A stretch of DNA of 64,000 bases, from contig NC_067207.1 in the NCBI RefSeq assembly GCF_026262505.1, positions 29,480,082 to 29,544,081 on the forward strand. The letters are read 5' to 3'. The translations under genes were made by a program, and so were the position numbers. The notes under the pieces are model-generated. The model worked only from the letters and a program-made list of their open reading frames with translations, did no database searches and had not been told where the DNA came from. Numbering within the stretch: position 1 is the first letter of the stretch; the number at the start of each line of letters is the position of its first letter. Positions 13,301 through 22,254 of this stretch are shown in pieces. The stretch is from Trichomonas vaginalis G3. Its lineage: Eukaryota > Parabasalia > Trichomonadida > Trichomonadidae.

Positions 13301-13321
13301 ATAAAAAATTAGCGTTATTTT
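4376..13321. repeat. 64-bp satellite array, about 140 head-to-tail copies
   Basis: Nearly nine kilobases of one 64-bp unit. The core runs TTTTTACATTATGACACGAA, then AGTG, a short spacer and GCACTTCGTCAAATTTTATA. Each unit holds an 8-bp inverted repeat, ACGAAGTG / CACTTCGT, around an 8-base loop. Only the linker varies, chiefly between TTAGCGTT and CTAACTTT, with occasional 1-5 base losses and one damaged unit near 8,700-8,725. Copies are otherwise nearly identical, so the array is recent or kept uniform. It lies between the KilA-N gene and the 13,464-14,402 gene of Mav-A. Mav-B has no such array at that locus. There is no gene in it and no unique spacers. Confidence 0.98.
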
Positions 13322-13394
13322 TGGAATTTTGTGAAAACTCAACGGTTTGACACATGCCATATGCCATTTTACTCAGAATTTTGTGCTGAATTCA

Positions 13395-13458
13395 GCAAAA
13401 ATAATGTTTATGTTAACATGTTAGATCTAACACGTTTTCTAACCTCTTTTCTAACATA
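13395..13458. promoter_or_regulatory. GATC palindrome cassette A1
   Basis: A GTTAGATCTAAC palindrome (GATC at 13,424-13,427) preceded by ATAATGTTTATGTTA and followed by direct copies of a TTTTCTAACCTC-like motif. The same cassette recurs at 14,946 and 16,854. It lies in a short remnant that resembles part of the 14,812-15,249 frame. Confidence 0.7.
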
Positions 13459-13463
13459 ACTAT

Positions 13464-14402
13464 TTACAAGCGTTTTACATGGTATATGTTGCGATGGTTC
13501 ATGACTTTAAACAGTTTTGTAGCTTCTATTTCTTCTTTTAGTACATCGAATGTTTTAACTATGCCGAAGGTTTCTTTATACTTCTTCTTGACGTCAGATA
13601 ATAGGAAATCGTCAGCAGTTGGATAGTTTTTGTTCAGAAATGCTAACATGTCCATTTTATCTTCTGCTGGCTTTTCTGCTTCTTTCTTTAAGTCTGCATA
13701 GTCGTTTCTCATTCTTTCTATCTCTTTGACTGAGTAGTTATATTTCCTAATTGCTGCCTTACATTTTGAACATTGCGGGTTCAATTTTGCGTTATACATT
13801 GAAATAAAACCAGCTAAAACAACTAAAGCGTCAATTGCTCTCTTCATCTCAAACATAGCGGGTCTTATTTGTTTGTTCCATACTTTGCCTCTTCTATCTT
13901 TATCTCTTATTTCCCAAACACATTCAGCAACTAACGAAACAAAGTTGTCGTAGGTCTTAAATTCTTCAGATTTATATATGTCAGAAATATTTTTATAAAC
14001 CATGTCGCAATCTTTGTCCATAACTTTATGGTTGCAATGAAAACCAAGGAATTCATAATTTACTTTACGTATGAATTTCTTAATTTCTACTGAGTCAGTT
14101 GGTTTCACTTCAATTTCGTCGAATTCAGGAATAGTGAGTTTTTGTTGTTGGATTTCAGGTAGTTTAGGCAAATGGTCAATAATGTCCTGCATTTCATAAA
14201 GATATTCTTCATTTGTTTCATCTTTCGCACTACAGTCTAAATTACTTGTTAAAAGTTCTTGCTTTATCTTCTGGATTTCTGTTTCAAAAGTATATGAAGA
14301 AGGAATGAAGCTTTTCATTTCTACTAACATAGATGTTGGATTCATGACTAACGAGTTTGGTGCTGTTGTTTGAATTGTTGTTGTGCCGATTGTTGAAATC
14401 AT
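13464..14402 (-). CDS. Maverick protein of unknown function (312 aa)
   Basis: An intact frame of 312 residues matching 37,520-38,434 of Mav-B (304 residues) almost throughout. The first 90 residues are low-complexity and acidic. The middle part (about residues 110-210) is a conserved block with FLGFHCNHKVMDKDCDM. A CSKC pair with a possible partner cysteine lies near residue 215. A coiled-coil-prone KEIERMRNDYADLKKEAEK follows. The ends differ between copies. No known family is recognised. It is neighboured by GATC palindromes in both elements. It could be a DNA-binding or zinc-dependent protein, but that is speculation. Confidence 0.6.
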   Translation of the reverse strand: MISTIGTTTIQTTAPNSLVMNPTSMLVEMKSFIPSSYTFETEIQKIKQELLTSNLDCSAKDETNEEYLYEMQDIIDHLPKLPEIQQQKLTIPEFDEIEVKPTDSVEIKKFIRKVNYEFLGFHCNHKVMDKDCDMVYKNISDIYKSEEFKTYDNFVSLVAECVWEIRDKDRRGKVWNKQIRPAMFEMKRAIDALVVLAGFISMYNAKLNPQCSKCKAAIRKYNYSVKEIERMRNDYADLKKEAEKPAEDKMDMLAFLNKNYPTADDFLLSDVKKKYKETFGIVKTFDVLKEEIEATKLFKVMNHRNIYHVKRL

Positions 14403-14449
14403 ATCTTTACATACAAGATAAAAATTTTTCTTAGAAAAAAATTAGCGTT

Positions 14450-14560
14450 ATTTTTCTTTCATAAGGAAATGTCAAAAATTCATGATTTTCGAGAGTTTTA
14501 GACCATGTTAGAAAAGTGGTTAGAAAACGTGTTAGATCTAACCATCTACCCGACATTCTC
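14450..14560. promoter_or_regulatory. GATC palindrome cassette A2
   Basis: Upstream of the 14,402 start. GTTAGATCTAAC has its GATC at 14,535-14,538 and is preceded by two TTAGAAAA-type direct copies. It lies beside a copy of AATTAGCGTTATTTTT, the sequence used as linker and leader in the 64-bp satellite. Confidence 0.65.
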
Positions 14561-14599
14561 GTCAAATACAAAAAAATGAAGAATAACTTTCACTTTTTC

Positions 14600-14665
14600 A
14601 TTATATAACTGTTATTTTTGACGAAGTGAAGATTTACACTTCGTCAAAAAAATCCCTGAAATCAT
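14600..14665. repeat. Solitary hairpin related to the 64-bp satellite
   Basis: A single copy of the satellite hairpin with better arms: TGACGAAGTG at 14,619-14,628 and CACTTCGTCA at 14,637-14,646, a perfect 10-bp inverted repeat with an 8-base loop. It is preceded by GTTATTTTTG, as in the satellite. It may be close to the form from which the array grew. Confidence 0.75.
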
Positions 14666-14734
14666 ATCTTTTATACAAAATAAAAAAATAAATAAAAATA
14701 AAACTAACTTTATTTTTTCTATCTTAAGGAAATT

Positions 14735-14812
14735 CATGAAAATTCAAGAGGGTAGAAATGAGGTTAGAAATGAGGTTAGAAATGAGGTTAGATCTAACCT
14801 CTTCACCTAAAT
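14735..14812. promoter_or_regulatory. GATC palindrome cassette A3
   Basis: Three direct copies of GAGGTTAGAAAT lead into the 18-bp palindrome GAGGTTAGATCTAACCTC (GATC at 14,791-14,794). TTCACCTAAATTATATTTTT follows. This is the clearest TTA-type example of the cassette. Confidence 0.8.
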
Positions 14813-15249
14813 TATATTTTTGGTGTAAATTTCATTGACTGACTGACTGACGGCACAAAGTGGCTTAGCGAAAACATTAATATATAAAATTCATGATTTT
14901 CGAGAGTTTTAGACCATGTTAGAAATGAGGTTAGAAAACGTGTTAGATCTAACATTCTAACATAAACATTATTTTTGCTGAATTCAGCAACAAAATGAAC
15001 GAGGTCAGGATGTATGTAAATACCTTTGAATTCATTTATAACGCCCTTAGTAAGCTCATAAAATGCTTGTTTTGAGGTCGAGCCACTTTTGGCTCCACAG
15101 TATTCTTTCAACCAAAACTCAAGAATTTCCTGCGTGAATTTTGTATAAAAAGCAACCGTCTGAATTCCGGCGGTTGCTATATTCTTCACAAAATGCCTTA
15201 TAATATTCTTCGTTCTACAAAGCAAGCATATCATTGGTTTGAAAACCAA
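14812..15249 (-). pseudogene. KilA-N-like remnant in a mosaic zone
   Basis: A minus-strand frame of about 145 residues. Its middle (KGIYIHPDLVHFVAEFS) resembles the KilA-N core. On the other strand the adjoining 15,225-15,325 segment is nearly identical to part of the KilA-N gene at 3,544-4,350. The zone is therefore a patchwork of KilA-N gene pieces. It also contains a GATC palindrome (14,946-14,949). I read it as a decayed accessory gene and do not assign a function. Confidence 0.5.
14900..14965. promoter_or_regulatory. GATC palindrome cassette A4
   Basis: GTTAGATCTAAC with GATC at 14,946-14,949, preceded by GTTAGAAAT and GTTAGAAAACGT direct copies and followed by CTAACATAAACATTATTTTT. The layout is the same as at 13,424 and 16,854. 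Confidence 0.7.
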
Positions 15250-15329
15250 CAGACAAAAGAACTTTTAGAAGAATTTCCTCATATGATTGCTTCCCTCGGA
15301 AAACCGAGAGAAGAGATTCCGTATGAAAA

Positions 15330-15402
15330 TTCAAGAGGGTGAAAAAACAGGTGAAAAAAGAGGTGAAATCTCACCTCTTCACCTAAATTATATTTTTGGT
15401 CC
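15330..15402. promoter_or_regulatory. Cassette of the GTGA type without an intact GATC
   Basis: AGGTGAAAAAAGAGGTGAAA leads into TCTCACCTCTTCACCTAAAT and the TATATTTTT tail. This is the layout of the Mav-B cassettes, but the central palindrome here does not read GATC. Confidence 0.6.
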
Positions 15403-15407
15403 GGGAA

Positions 15408-15746
15408 CAACTTTCTCTCAATTGGAGCTGTAGCATACTCTTTGCGTAAACGGTTCAGACCTTCTTCGAAGTCTTGGTCTCTCTTGGACTGAGATTGGAA
15501 TTACTGGGGTGGAGCTTGCTGGAACAACCAAGGGTTGGGGAAGTAAGGCATAGGCTGAGGAGGGTAGTTCGGGAAGCCTTGTGGTGGGTAGTAACCTTGA
15601 GGTGGAAATTGGTAGTAATTCGGAGGTACTTGCTGGAACTGAGGTTGCTGAGGAGACTGTTGTGGTTCTTTAGGTTCCTCTGGTTTGGGAATGGACTGGG
15701 TTGGTGGGACGTGGGACATTCGTTTGTGGCTTAACCGTCGGACCAC
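15408..15746 (-). other. Proline/glutamine-rich protein segment
   Basis: A minus-strand frame encodes a highly P-, Q- and Y-rich stretch (PPQGYYPPQGFPNYPPQP) after a start like MSHVPPTQSIPKPEEP. A related short piece with VPPTESIPKPEEP is at 41,118-41,205 in Mav-B. Its base composition is more GC-rich than the Maverick genes around it. It reads like a disordered structural or adhesive protein of outside origin. It is broken, and the ends are uncertain. Confidence 0.45.
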
Positions 15747-15756
15747 AACGATAAAA

Positions 15757-16380
15757 ATCTCTGCTACTAGCAGTACTGCTACTGTCAGTAGCAGTACTTT
15801 TACTGACAGTAGCAGTACTTTTTCTGACAGTAGCAGTACTTTTACTGACAGTAGCAGTACTTTTTCTGACAGTAGCAGTACTTTTACTGACAGTAGCAGT
15901 ACTTTTACTGACAGTAGCAGTACTTTATCGTCGAAAACCCTCTCAAATTTTCCTTTTTACTGACAGTAGCAGTACTTTTACTGACAGTAGCAGTACTTTT
16001 ACTGACAGTAGCAGTACTTTTACTGACAGTAGCAGTACTTTTACTGACAGTAGCAGTACTTTTACTGACAGTAGCAGTACTTTTACTGACAGTAGCAGTA
16101 CTTTTACTGACAGTAGCAGTACTTTTTCTGACAGTAGCAGTACTTTTACTGACAGTAGCAGTACTTTTACTGACAGTAGCAGTACTTTATCGTCGAAAAC
16201 CCTCTCAAATTTTCCTTTTTACTGACAGTAGCAGTACTTTTACTGACAGTAGCAGTACTTTTACTGACAGTAGCAGTACTTTTACTGACAATAGCAGTAC
16301 TTTTACTGACAGTAGCAGTACTTTTACTGACAGTAGCAGTACTTTTACTGACAGTAGCAGTACTTTTACTGATAGTAGCA
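15757..16380. repeat. 21-bp minisatellite (about 29 copies in blocks)
   Basis: Direct repeats of ACTGACAGTAGCAGTACTTT in a 21-bp period, with a TTTT/TTTTT variant. They are interrupted twice, near 15,926 and 16,186, by the same 35-bp piece containing CGTCGAAAACCCTCTC. The period is a multiple of three and is open in two plus-strand frames, giving TDSSSTF or LTVAVLL heptads. Each unit has an ACTG/CAGT dyad. It directly abuts the frame at 16,381. Confidence 0.95.
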
Positions 16381-16746
16381 ATGGTCGAGGTCGAACCTAC
16401 CGACGAGGCAATTTACCTAATTGAAATTAACGAGCTTGTTAAAGACTTCCTCAGGCAGAATGTAAAAGGCAAGCTTGTTAACGGTTGGATAACGGGAAGG
16501 GCTGCCTTGAATCTCGAGACTTCGACCGGAATTCCAATTCAAATACCAGAAAACACTCCTTTCGACGACATAAAGCAAGCAAAGAAGGAAGCCATTATAA
16601 AGTTCTTTGCCAAGCGTCCTTGGATACTACTTCCAAACAGAGAGAACCCTTTCCCAAGAATTATACAAATTCTCAGAGCACTGTTCCACTTCTCGGGTCA
16701 GCCGTTCTACATAACCTCAGAAGGCGGCATCCAACCAGTTCAGTAA
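16381..16746 (+). CDS. Unrecognised 121-aa protein of foreign composition
   Basis: An intact frame beginning MVEVEPTDEAIYLIEINELV and ending in GGIQPVQ. It opens exactly where the 21-bp minisatellite ends, and it has no TTTTTA leader. It has a clearly higher GC content and different codon choice (CTC, GGC, ACG, CCG) from neighbouring Maverick genes. No family is recognised. The middle is charged and the end is aromatic. There is no counterpart in Mav-B. It may be a fragment of a longer gene whose upstream part was replaced by the minisatellite, since the same frame stays open into the repeat. Transfer from another genome or another Maverick lineage is likely. Confidence 0.5.
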   Translation: MVEVEPTDEAIYLIEINELVKDFLRQNVKGKLVNGWITGRAALNLETSTGIPIQIPENTPFDDIKQAKKEAIIKFFAKRPWILLPNRENPFPRIIQILRALFHFSGQPFYITSEGGIQPVQ

Positions 16747-16784
16747 ACATCTCATTTTAACTTCACTTTTTTATGTTTTTTGTG

Positions 16785-16882
16785 AAAGTGTCAAAAATAA
16801 ATTGTTTTCATGAGTTTTCTACGATGTTAGAAAAGTGGTTAGAAAACGTGTTAGATCTAACATGCTAACATAAACATTATTT
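16785..16882. promoter_or_regulatory. GATC palindrome cassette A5
   Basis: GTTAGAAAAGTGGTTAGAAA leads into GTTAGATCTAAC (GATC at 16,854-16,857), followed by ATGCTAACATAAACATTATT. It lies between the foreign segment and the 3' end of the 16,884-17,744 gene. Confidence 0.75.
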
Positions 16883-16883
16883 T

Positions 16884-17744
16884 TCAATACTTTTTCAGCA
16901 CTTTTCCGTAGTTATATATGAAAGACAATTCGAGATAAAAGTCATAGTACAATGGAATAATATGTTGCACACCATTTGTTGTGAACCAAACTTGAAAGTC
17001 AGAGAAACTGTTACTAGGTGGTTCGTAGAATTTAGAAGCAAAGTCATAAAAGTCCTTACCAATACATAGAAAACTATTGTTGCTTGAACTGAAACTTGCA
17101 TGACACATAACATTTTGAGGGTCAAACACGTTTCTATAAACTGTCAAATCTGCTGGTGGAAGTATAAATTTAAATGGACCATCTGGTGGTAATGGTTCGT
17201 TCTGGTTTAGTAACCGAAGAAATTGTGCCCAAGAACGTTTGTCTACTTTCCAAAATAAAAACTCTGTATCTCTTGGAGGGTTAATTTCAATCTTTTGAAA
17301 TGAAACGGTGGAGTTCATCTTGTCATATTCTAGTTTCAGATAGTATGTTCCATTTAGTAAAGAGTCGTATTTTTCTTGAAATTCCCAATAATATTTGTTC
17401 ATTTGAGTTTGAAAGTCATTTAGAGTTTTCTCAAGACTTTCGTCTGAACGAACTGTAAAGATTCTCATTTCGTCAAATTTGTCTATTAGACCATCAGGAC
17501 CTTTATACTGCCCATGAAAATATACTGCGAACATAAATGCGTTAGTTCTATTTGAAAACAAAACTCTTCTAAATCCTATTGCCTTTGCATCTGAAGGACT
17601 TTGAAGCCAACGAATTGGATAGTCAAACCTGTATGCTCGGGATGAAATTTCTTCATCTGAAATAGTCCTACCAGCATTTGTAAAGATATAGTCTAATGGT
17701 TTTGTATCTGCTACTTTTGTTCTTTGTTTTTCAACCTGAAGCAT
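16884..17744 (-). CDS. Maverick two-paralogue family protein, PolB-side copy (286 aa)
   Basis: An intact 286-residue frame, nearly identical to 36,293-37,153 in Mav-B and clearly paralogous to the genes at 23,792-24,636 and 29,100-29,945. Shared blocks include TKPLD near residue 15, YRFDYPIRWLQSPSDAKAIG at 40-60, and a C-terminal block with FYEPPSNSFSDFQVWFTT ending in FIYNY. No catalytic motif is seen and the family is not recognised. Beta-rich patterning and the presence of two copies per element suggest a structural or assembly role rather than an enzyme. The leader TTTTTACATATATTAA lies just upstream of the start. Confidence 0.65.
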   Translation of the reverse strand: MLQVEKQRTKVADTKPLDYIFTNAGRTISDEEISSRAYRFDYPIRWLQSPSDAKAIGFRRVLFSNRTNAFMFAVYFHGQYKGPDGLIDKFDEMRIFTVRSDESLEKTLNDFQTQMNKYYWEFQEKYDSLLNGTYYLKLEYDKMNSTVSFQKIEINPPRDTEFLFWKVDKRSWAQFLRLLNQNEPLPPDGPFKFILPPADLTVYRNVFDPQNVMCHASFSSSNNSFLCIGKDFYDFASKFYEPPSNSFSDFQVWFTTNGVQHIIPLYYDFYLELSFIYNYGKVLKKY

Positions 17745-17769
17745 TTAATATATGTAAAAATATATTGTT

Positions 17770-17871
17770 TTAAAATGGTATGCCATATAGCTTCTTGAAT
17801 TTGTTAAGAAGTATTTGAACGTATTTTCCATCTGTATCTCTAGTGTTTACATAAGCAAACTCAGCGTACAT
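17770..17871 (-). CDS. Possible 33-aa micro-ORF
   Basis: A short frame starting MYAEFAYVNTRD and ending in KLYGIPF, between PolB and the 286-aa gene. A related start (MYAES) occurs at 33,815 in Mav-B but runs into repeats. Its coding status is doubtful. It may be a decayed gene end. Confidence 0.25.
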   Translation of the reverse strand: MYAEFAYVNTRDTDGKYVQILLNKFKKLYGIPF

Positions 17872-17915
17872 TTCAAATAAAATAAAAAAATGTCACTTTT
17901 TAAAAAATAAATTTT

Positions 17916-20070
17916 TTATTTCATGCAATGTTTTATTTCTGTGCCGTCTTCAAGTATACCCCAATATTTCCTTTTCGATATTACATGAACTTCGGAAAAT
18001 ACCTTATCTAGCTTAAAACAGCCCATCTTTTCACCGACTAAACCCATTTCAATGAGTTTGTTGTACCCTTCTTCGTTCGTCATGAGTGCGTCAATGTTCT
18101 CATAGTAAACCTTCACTTTGGATTTGACTTCGGAGAAGAATTTGTTGTAGTTGTCAAGGACTGCCTTTGCGAACTGAGGGTAAGACCAATGTTCGACAAT
18201 AGGTTTTAATGTGGTTACTAAGCCACTTTGACCTTGAGTGAATTCGTACTTCAAAACAAAAGGAGAAAACCTTTCAACAAAGTTGTCGACCTTCTCATAA
18301 TGTTTACTCTTCATCTCTTGAGGTTTCTTAATGGAATATCCCCATGTCGAATTCATAAGCAATTTGAGTGTCATTGCAAGTTTGGGGTTTGAAGCTTTCC
18401 TAATATCATACAGTTGTTGTATGACTTTTCCAACTGTATAGTTCCTTCCCGGGAACTCACCATCTTCGTTTGGAATTCCAGTCGGAATATATTGGACAAA
18501 CCTCATGTACGCAGCGTTAAGGTCGACATAGTATATCTTTTCGTTTGAGTCGAACTTGTCGCAACCAATTGGTCCAGTTTGTGGAAATTCAAGTGAGTCT
18601 CTTATCTTCTGAGAAACTTCTCCTGTTATCTCATAAACATCGTCGAAGCAACCTGTTTCATATAAAACCTTCTGACCTAACTCAGATGCTCTCCAATACA
18701 ATTTGACGTCAATTGGATGTCTCAATGGAAGTTTGTTTATAGCATCTTGAAGTTCTTGCAACCTCATTGGAAGTTCTTCTGGTTCAGGTTGGTATCCGAA
18801 CAATCCAACTCCTTGTGGAACTGTGTACTTCTTTTGTACTAGAACTTTGTCTGGAACAACTTTTGGTCTTGCTAACAATGAAAAGTTTGTTTCGTCTTTT
18901 GGTACAAAAGTTTCTGTCAGCTTGTCATCTGGAATTGGTTCCAACAAACCTTTCTCGAAAAGAATGTTTACAGCTCTGACAATGTTGCACTTGCCTTTTC
19001 CGAACAATGGGTTTGTAAGACTTTCGTTCAACATGAAGTGGTTGTGGACAATTACAATCTTCAACCATGGTAAATTGAACTCAACAACATAGTCGTCATG
19101 TGAAGAACCTTTAGCTGTAGGTATGTTGACTCGGATATTGACATTTGCCAACGGTGCAATTTTTGCCAATTGACCTCTGAGAATGTACCTTGTCTTCACA
19201 CATGACTCAAGATACTTCATCTTCTCATCTGTAACAAGACCAGAGTTCCTGAGACATGTAAGAATACAAGGTTCATTGACAATTGTTTCAATTGAATTGT
19301 AAATTCCATACCTTGTCAAGTCAATGTCAGACTTATTTATGAACGGGAAGTATCCAGCATGTTGTCTGACTGCTTGAGGGTTAGGTTGGTACCATTCGAA
19401 ACTTGACACTTGCAATTCCTTCAATTGCATTCAAAATGTCTGAGTCGGAGTCAACCATTTGTTCTCTCTTTGTAGTCTTGAAAGCGTCAAGAAGTTTTGC
19501 GGCTGTTTGTTCATTGCCATGTGCATAGTAAATGTGACCATCCAAATCTGTTATGGTCAATCTGAGATTGTGTCCTTTCTTATTTCCGTCTTGTATGGCA
19601 GCAAGTACTCCCATGAAGCCTTCTTTGTTCTTTCCTTCGTCAAAGTTTACTGTAAAGGTTCGACCAGATGTAATTTGACTTCTAACTTCACGATACTTTT
19701 CATATGCATATTTTGTTCTTTCCATGGGAGCATGACCATCCTCTGCACTACCTTTTTTCCTTCTCAAAGGATGCAATTGTTCGTCATGTTTCCAGTAGAA
19801 TCTGGCAAAGCCGTCGTGTCCTTCAACTTGAGGTTCACTAACATCGAAAGGCATGTCCATAAGACGTTCTTTTTTCTAACCTCTCTAGTCTGTTTGGATA
19901 ATTGGCACGTGCTGTTTCCAAATCCATTTCGTAGCGAAGACCAGACAATTTGTCATAGACTTTTATGGGTCTTCCCTTCCTATATTTAAATTCTTCGAAA
20001 CTCTCCAACCATATCTTTGTAACTCTGCTTTTATTCTAGCAGACTTTCTATCCATTCTATATGGGGGCAT
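17916..20070 (-). pseudogene. polB: B-family (protein-primed type) DNA polymerase, Mav-A copy
   Basis: Polymerase of the element, matching the open Mav-B copy at 34,083-36,236 along its length. The palm regions are recognisable: motif A in YYVDLNAAYMRFVQY, motif B in LKLLMNSTWGY, and a motif C region about 100 residues later. It would copy the linear element from its ends. This copy is broken, with about two breaks. It reads away from the small virion-like genes at 20,105-21,278. A TTTTTAT leader lies just upstream of the start. Confidence 0.85.
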
Positions 20071-20104
20071 TTTTATAAAAAAAAAAATGTTTTTTTTCTT
20101 TACT

Positions 20105-20686
20105 TTACATAACCGCCTGCTGCCATAAGTCTTTGACGCCAACCCATACCAGCTAATGAAGGTTGACTTGGTTTAGTTTGGAAACTAAACTTTGGTTTTG
20201 GTTTATCTTCAGTTTTTTGGTTTTTCTTCTTCTATCGGTTTTTTCGTCACTTTTCGGTTTCTCTGACTTTACTTCACTTGCAGGAACAGTTGTGTCGTCA
20301 ACATCTTCATAAATATCATATGCCATTTGTTTTTGTTTTCCTTTCAACTTTTTGTGTTTGTTGTAAAGTTTAGAATATTTCGACTCTAAGTCAATGAGAT
20401 GTTCTATAATGAACTGTTGGTCAGTGAAGTAAACTTTTCCATCTGTTGTCTCGAAAGCTCCTTCAGACTTCAATATTTTATTTGTGAGAGTCTGTTTCTT
20501 TTTTGAGATACTAGCCGTTCCATTTCTATGAAAAGTGACTTTATAGTTAGGGTTTGTATTTCCAGACCTGGCACTTTCTATTATTGAATTTTTCTCTTCA
20601 TCTGTAAGTTCTTTGACAGGTTTTGACAATGGTTCTGAACTTTTTGTTTGTGGTGTCAAATCTACCGTTTCAACTTCTTCGGTCAT
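20105..20686 (-). pseudogene. Maverick Lys/Glu-rich protein (about 194 aa), Mav-A copy
   Basis: Counterpart of 33,200-33,784. It begins MTEEVETVDLTPQTKSS. A conserved core (NPNYKVTFHRNGTASISKKK) lies near residues 45-65, then a coiled-coil-like LESKYSKLYNKHKKLKGKQK and a disordered acidic/basic tail. It is lightly broken. The family is not recognised. Its charge pattern and place beside PolB would fit a DNA-associated or core protein. It shares the ACTGAGATGAA leader with the next small gene. Confidence 0.55.
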
Positions 20687-20705
20687 TTCATCTCAGTAAA
20701 AAATT

Positions 20706-20858
20706 TTAGTTTGGTTTGTTTTCAACTGGTTGTTTAGGTTTTTTAAGTCGGTCTAAAACTTCCTGAGGTATAGGAAGAACTTGACAAACACGTTGTGTAA
20801 CTGCTGGAAGCCGACAAATCCATCTTGAACTTATTTGTCTCAATGCTGCATTGTTCAT
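20706..20858 (-). CDS. Conserved 50-aa small protein
   Basis: A short intact frame: MNNAALRQISSRWICRLPAV at the start and KQPVENKPN at the end. It is conserved at the same place in Mav-B (33,025-33,180, 51 residues) with mostly substitutions, which argues for a real gene. It has its own TTTTTTATTGAGATGAA leader. Two cysteines and a proline-rich middle are visible. The function is unknown. Confidence 0.55.
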   Translation of the reverse strand: MNNAALRQISSRWICRLPAVTQRVCQVLPIPQEVLDRLKKPKQPVENKPN

Positions 20859-20877
20859 TTCATCTCAATAAAAAACT

Positions 20878-21278
20878 TTACATTCCCCACGTTTGAGGCG
20901 GTTGAGGTTGGTTATTGTTTACCCACTGTTGTGCATGGTTATATCCTCTGTTAAAGAATCTTTCACCTTGGTCCATATAGTGTCCTGCTTGGTTATAGTA
21001 GTCATTTGCTTTGTTATAATAGTTTCCTGCTTGTCTTCCTACATTGTCCATCCATCCTTGAACTTTTCCTCTTGTTTCAGGATTTGGAATAAGATTTGTT
21101 GCATCTCGTGCTACATCCAACCTTTCTGTACAGTTTGTATAATAGGTTGTGCTTTCTCTTTCAGTATACCTAATGTACTCAAAATCTTCCTTCCAATTCC
21201 AAATGCACCTCTGGCTATTGTTCCCACTGCGGGCAAAAATCTGGATGCAACTCCTGCTAATGCGCCAAATAAACCCAT
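20878..21278 (-). pseudogene. Amphipathic glycine-rich virion-like protein, Mav-A copy
   Basis: Counterpart of 32,604-33,005. The N-terminus (MGLFGALAGVASRFLPAVG in the Mav-B form) is a glycine/alanine amphipathic segment like membrane-lytic minor virion proteins such as adenovirus pVI. A YYNKANDYYNQAGHYMDQ repeat-like region and a PQPPQTWGM end follow. It is lightly broken here. The similarity to pVI is by pattern only. Confidence 0.5.
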
Positions 21279-21295
21279 TTCTTATGGGTTAAAAA

Positions 21296-22254
21296 ATGAC
21301 GAATCCAAACAAGGACCCCTATGTTTCTAAAGCGACAAAGAAAGCACTCATGATAAAAATCTTTAGTTCAACACCAAATGCTTGGTTTATGGATATCTTG
21401 GAAAACATTCCGAGGTATAGAGAAGATGGACCACCATATTGGCTAATATTTGTTGGTCAAAACACAAGATACTGTGAAGCCATACCATTATGGTCCAAAA
21501 ATATTTTAGATGTGAAAACTGCTTTGACAATATTCGTTGACAAATACCATCCAACAAAACTGACATCTGACTGTGAAAGTTCTTTCAAATCAGATGATAT
21601 TAAAAACTATCTGCGTTCAAAAATGTAAACCAATATTTCATTGTCGACCAAAAACCATTCTGCTCTTGGTGTCATTGACGGTTGTATAAAAATGTTAAGA
21701 GACTTAAAACCAACCACAAGGTGGTGAAGCAAATGAAATGTCATATGACGACAAATATAGACACTTCTCCATGGCAAAGATGAGACAAGTTTTAAATATT
21801 TACAATAACCGTAAACAAAAAGGTTTGGGAAACCACTCCCCCGAAGAAATGAAAAACAACCCCGACTTAGAGAAAGACTATATATTTAATAATTTAGTCA
21901 AAGAGACAAACAAGAAAGAATGCCGGGCTCAAACTTCAGAAAGGTGACAAAGTAAAAATAGAAATACCTAAACGCGACCCATATGAAAATACTATTGACT
22001 ATGACAACAATGGGAAACTCGACAGGTACTCACATTCGTGTTCGTAAAAATAGAAGAAGTATACAAGAGAATATTATGAAGTTTTAGGCAAACATGGCAA
22101 AATGTACACACTGCAAGCAGAAGATAAAACTACTATTGCCAGACCTCGTTTCAAACTTGTCAAAGTTCAAGGTGGTATACTTTCAAAGACAGTTCCTAAC
22201 AATATAAGACAACTCCTGACGAATATGCTAAAGAAGTTGAAAAATGACGACTAA
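21296..22254 (+). pseudogene. Retroviral-type (DDE) integrase, Mav-A copy
   Basis: Counterpart of the open Mav-B integrase (31,628-32,587). It shows the same WFMDILENIPRYRE start of the catalytic core and the YEVLGKHGKMYTLQ chromo-like C-terminal stretch. It would insert the element with a 6-bp target duplication. It is the most heavily broken gene of Mav-A, with about five or six breaks. Its stop overlaps the stop of the convergent fibre gene by two bases, as in Mav-B. Confidence 0.85.

Noticed and set aside
4376-13321. CRISPR-like array
   Set aside because: The 64-bp units are contiguous and the variable linkers are two recurring types, not unique spacers. There are no cas genes and the DNA is eukaryotic.
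15685-15963. Serine/threonine-repeat protein (TDSSSTF heptads)
   Set aside because: It is the 21-bp minisatellite read in one of two open frames, without a convincing start or conserved flank.
18767-19092. Antisense frames within PolB
   Set aside because: They are shadows of the polymerase gene. The same antisense frames appear opposite the open Mav-B copy.
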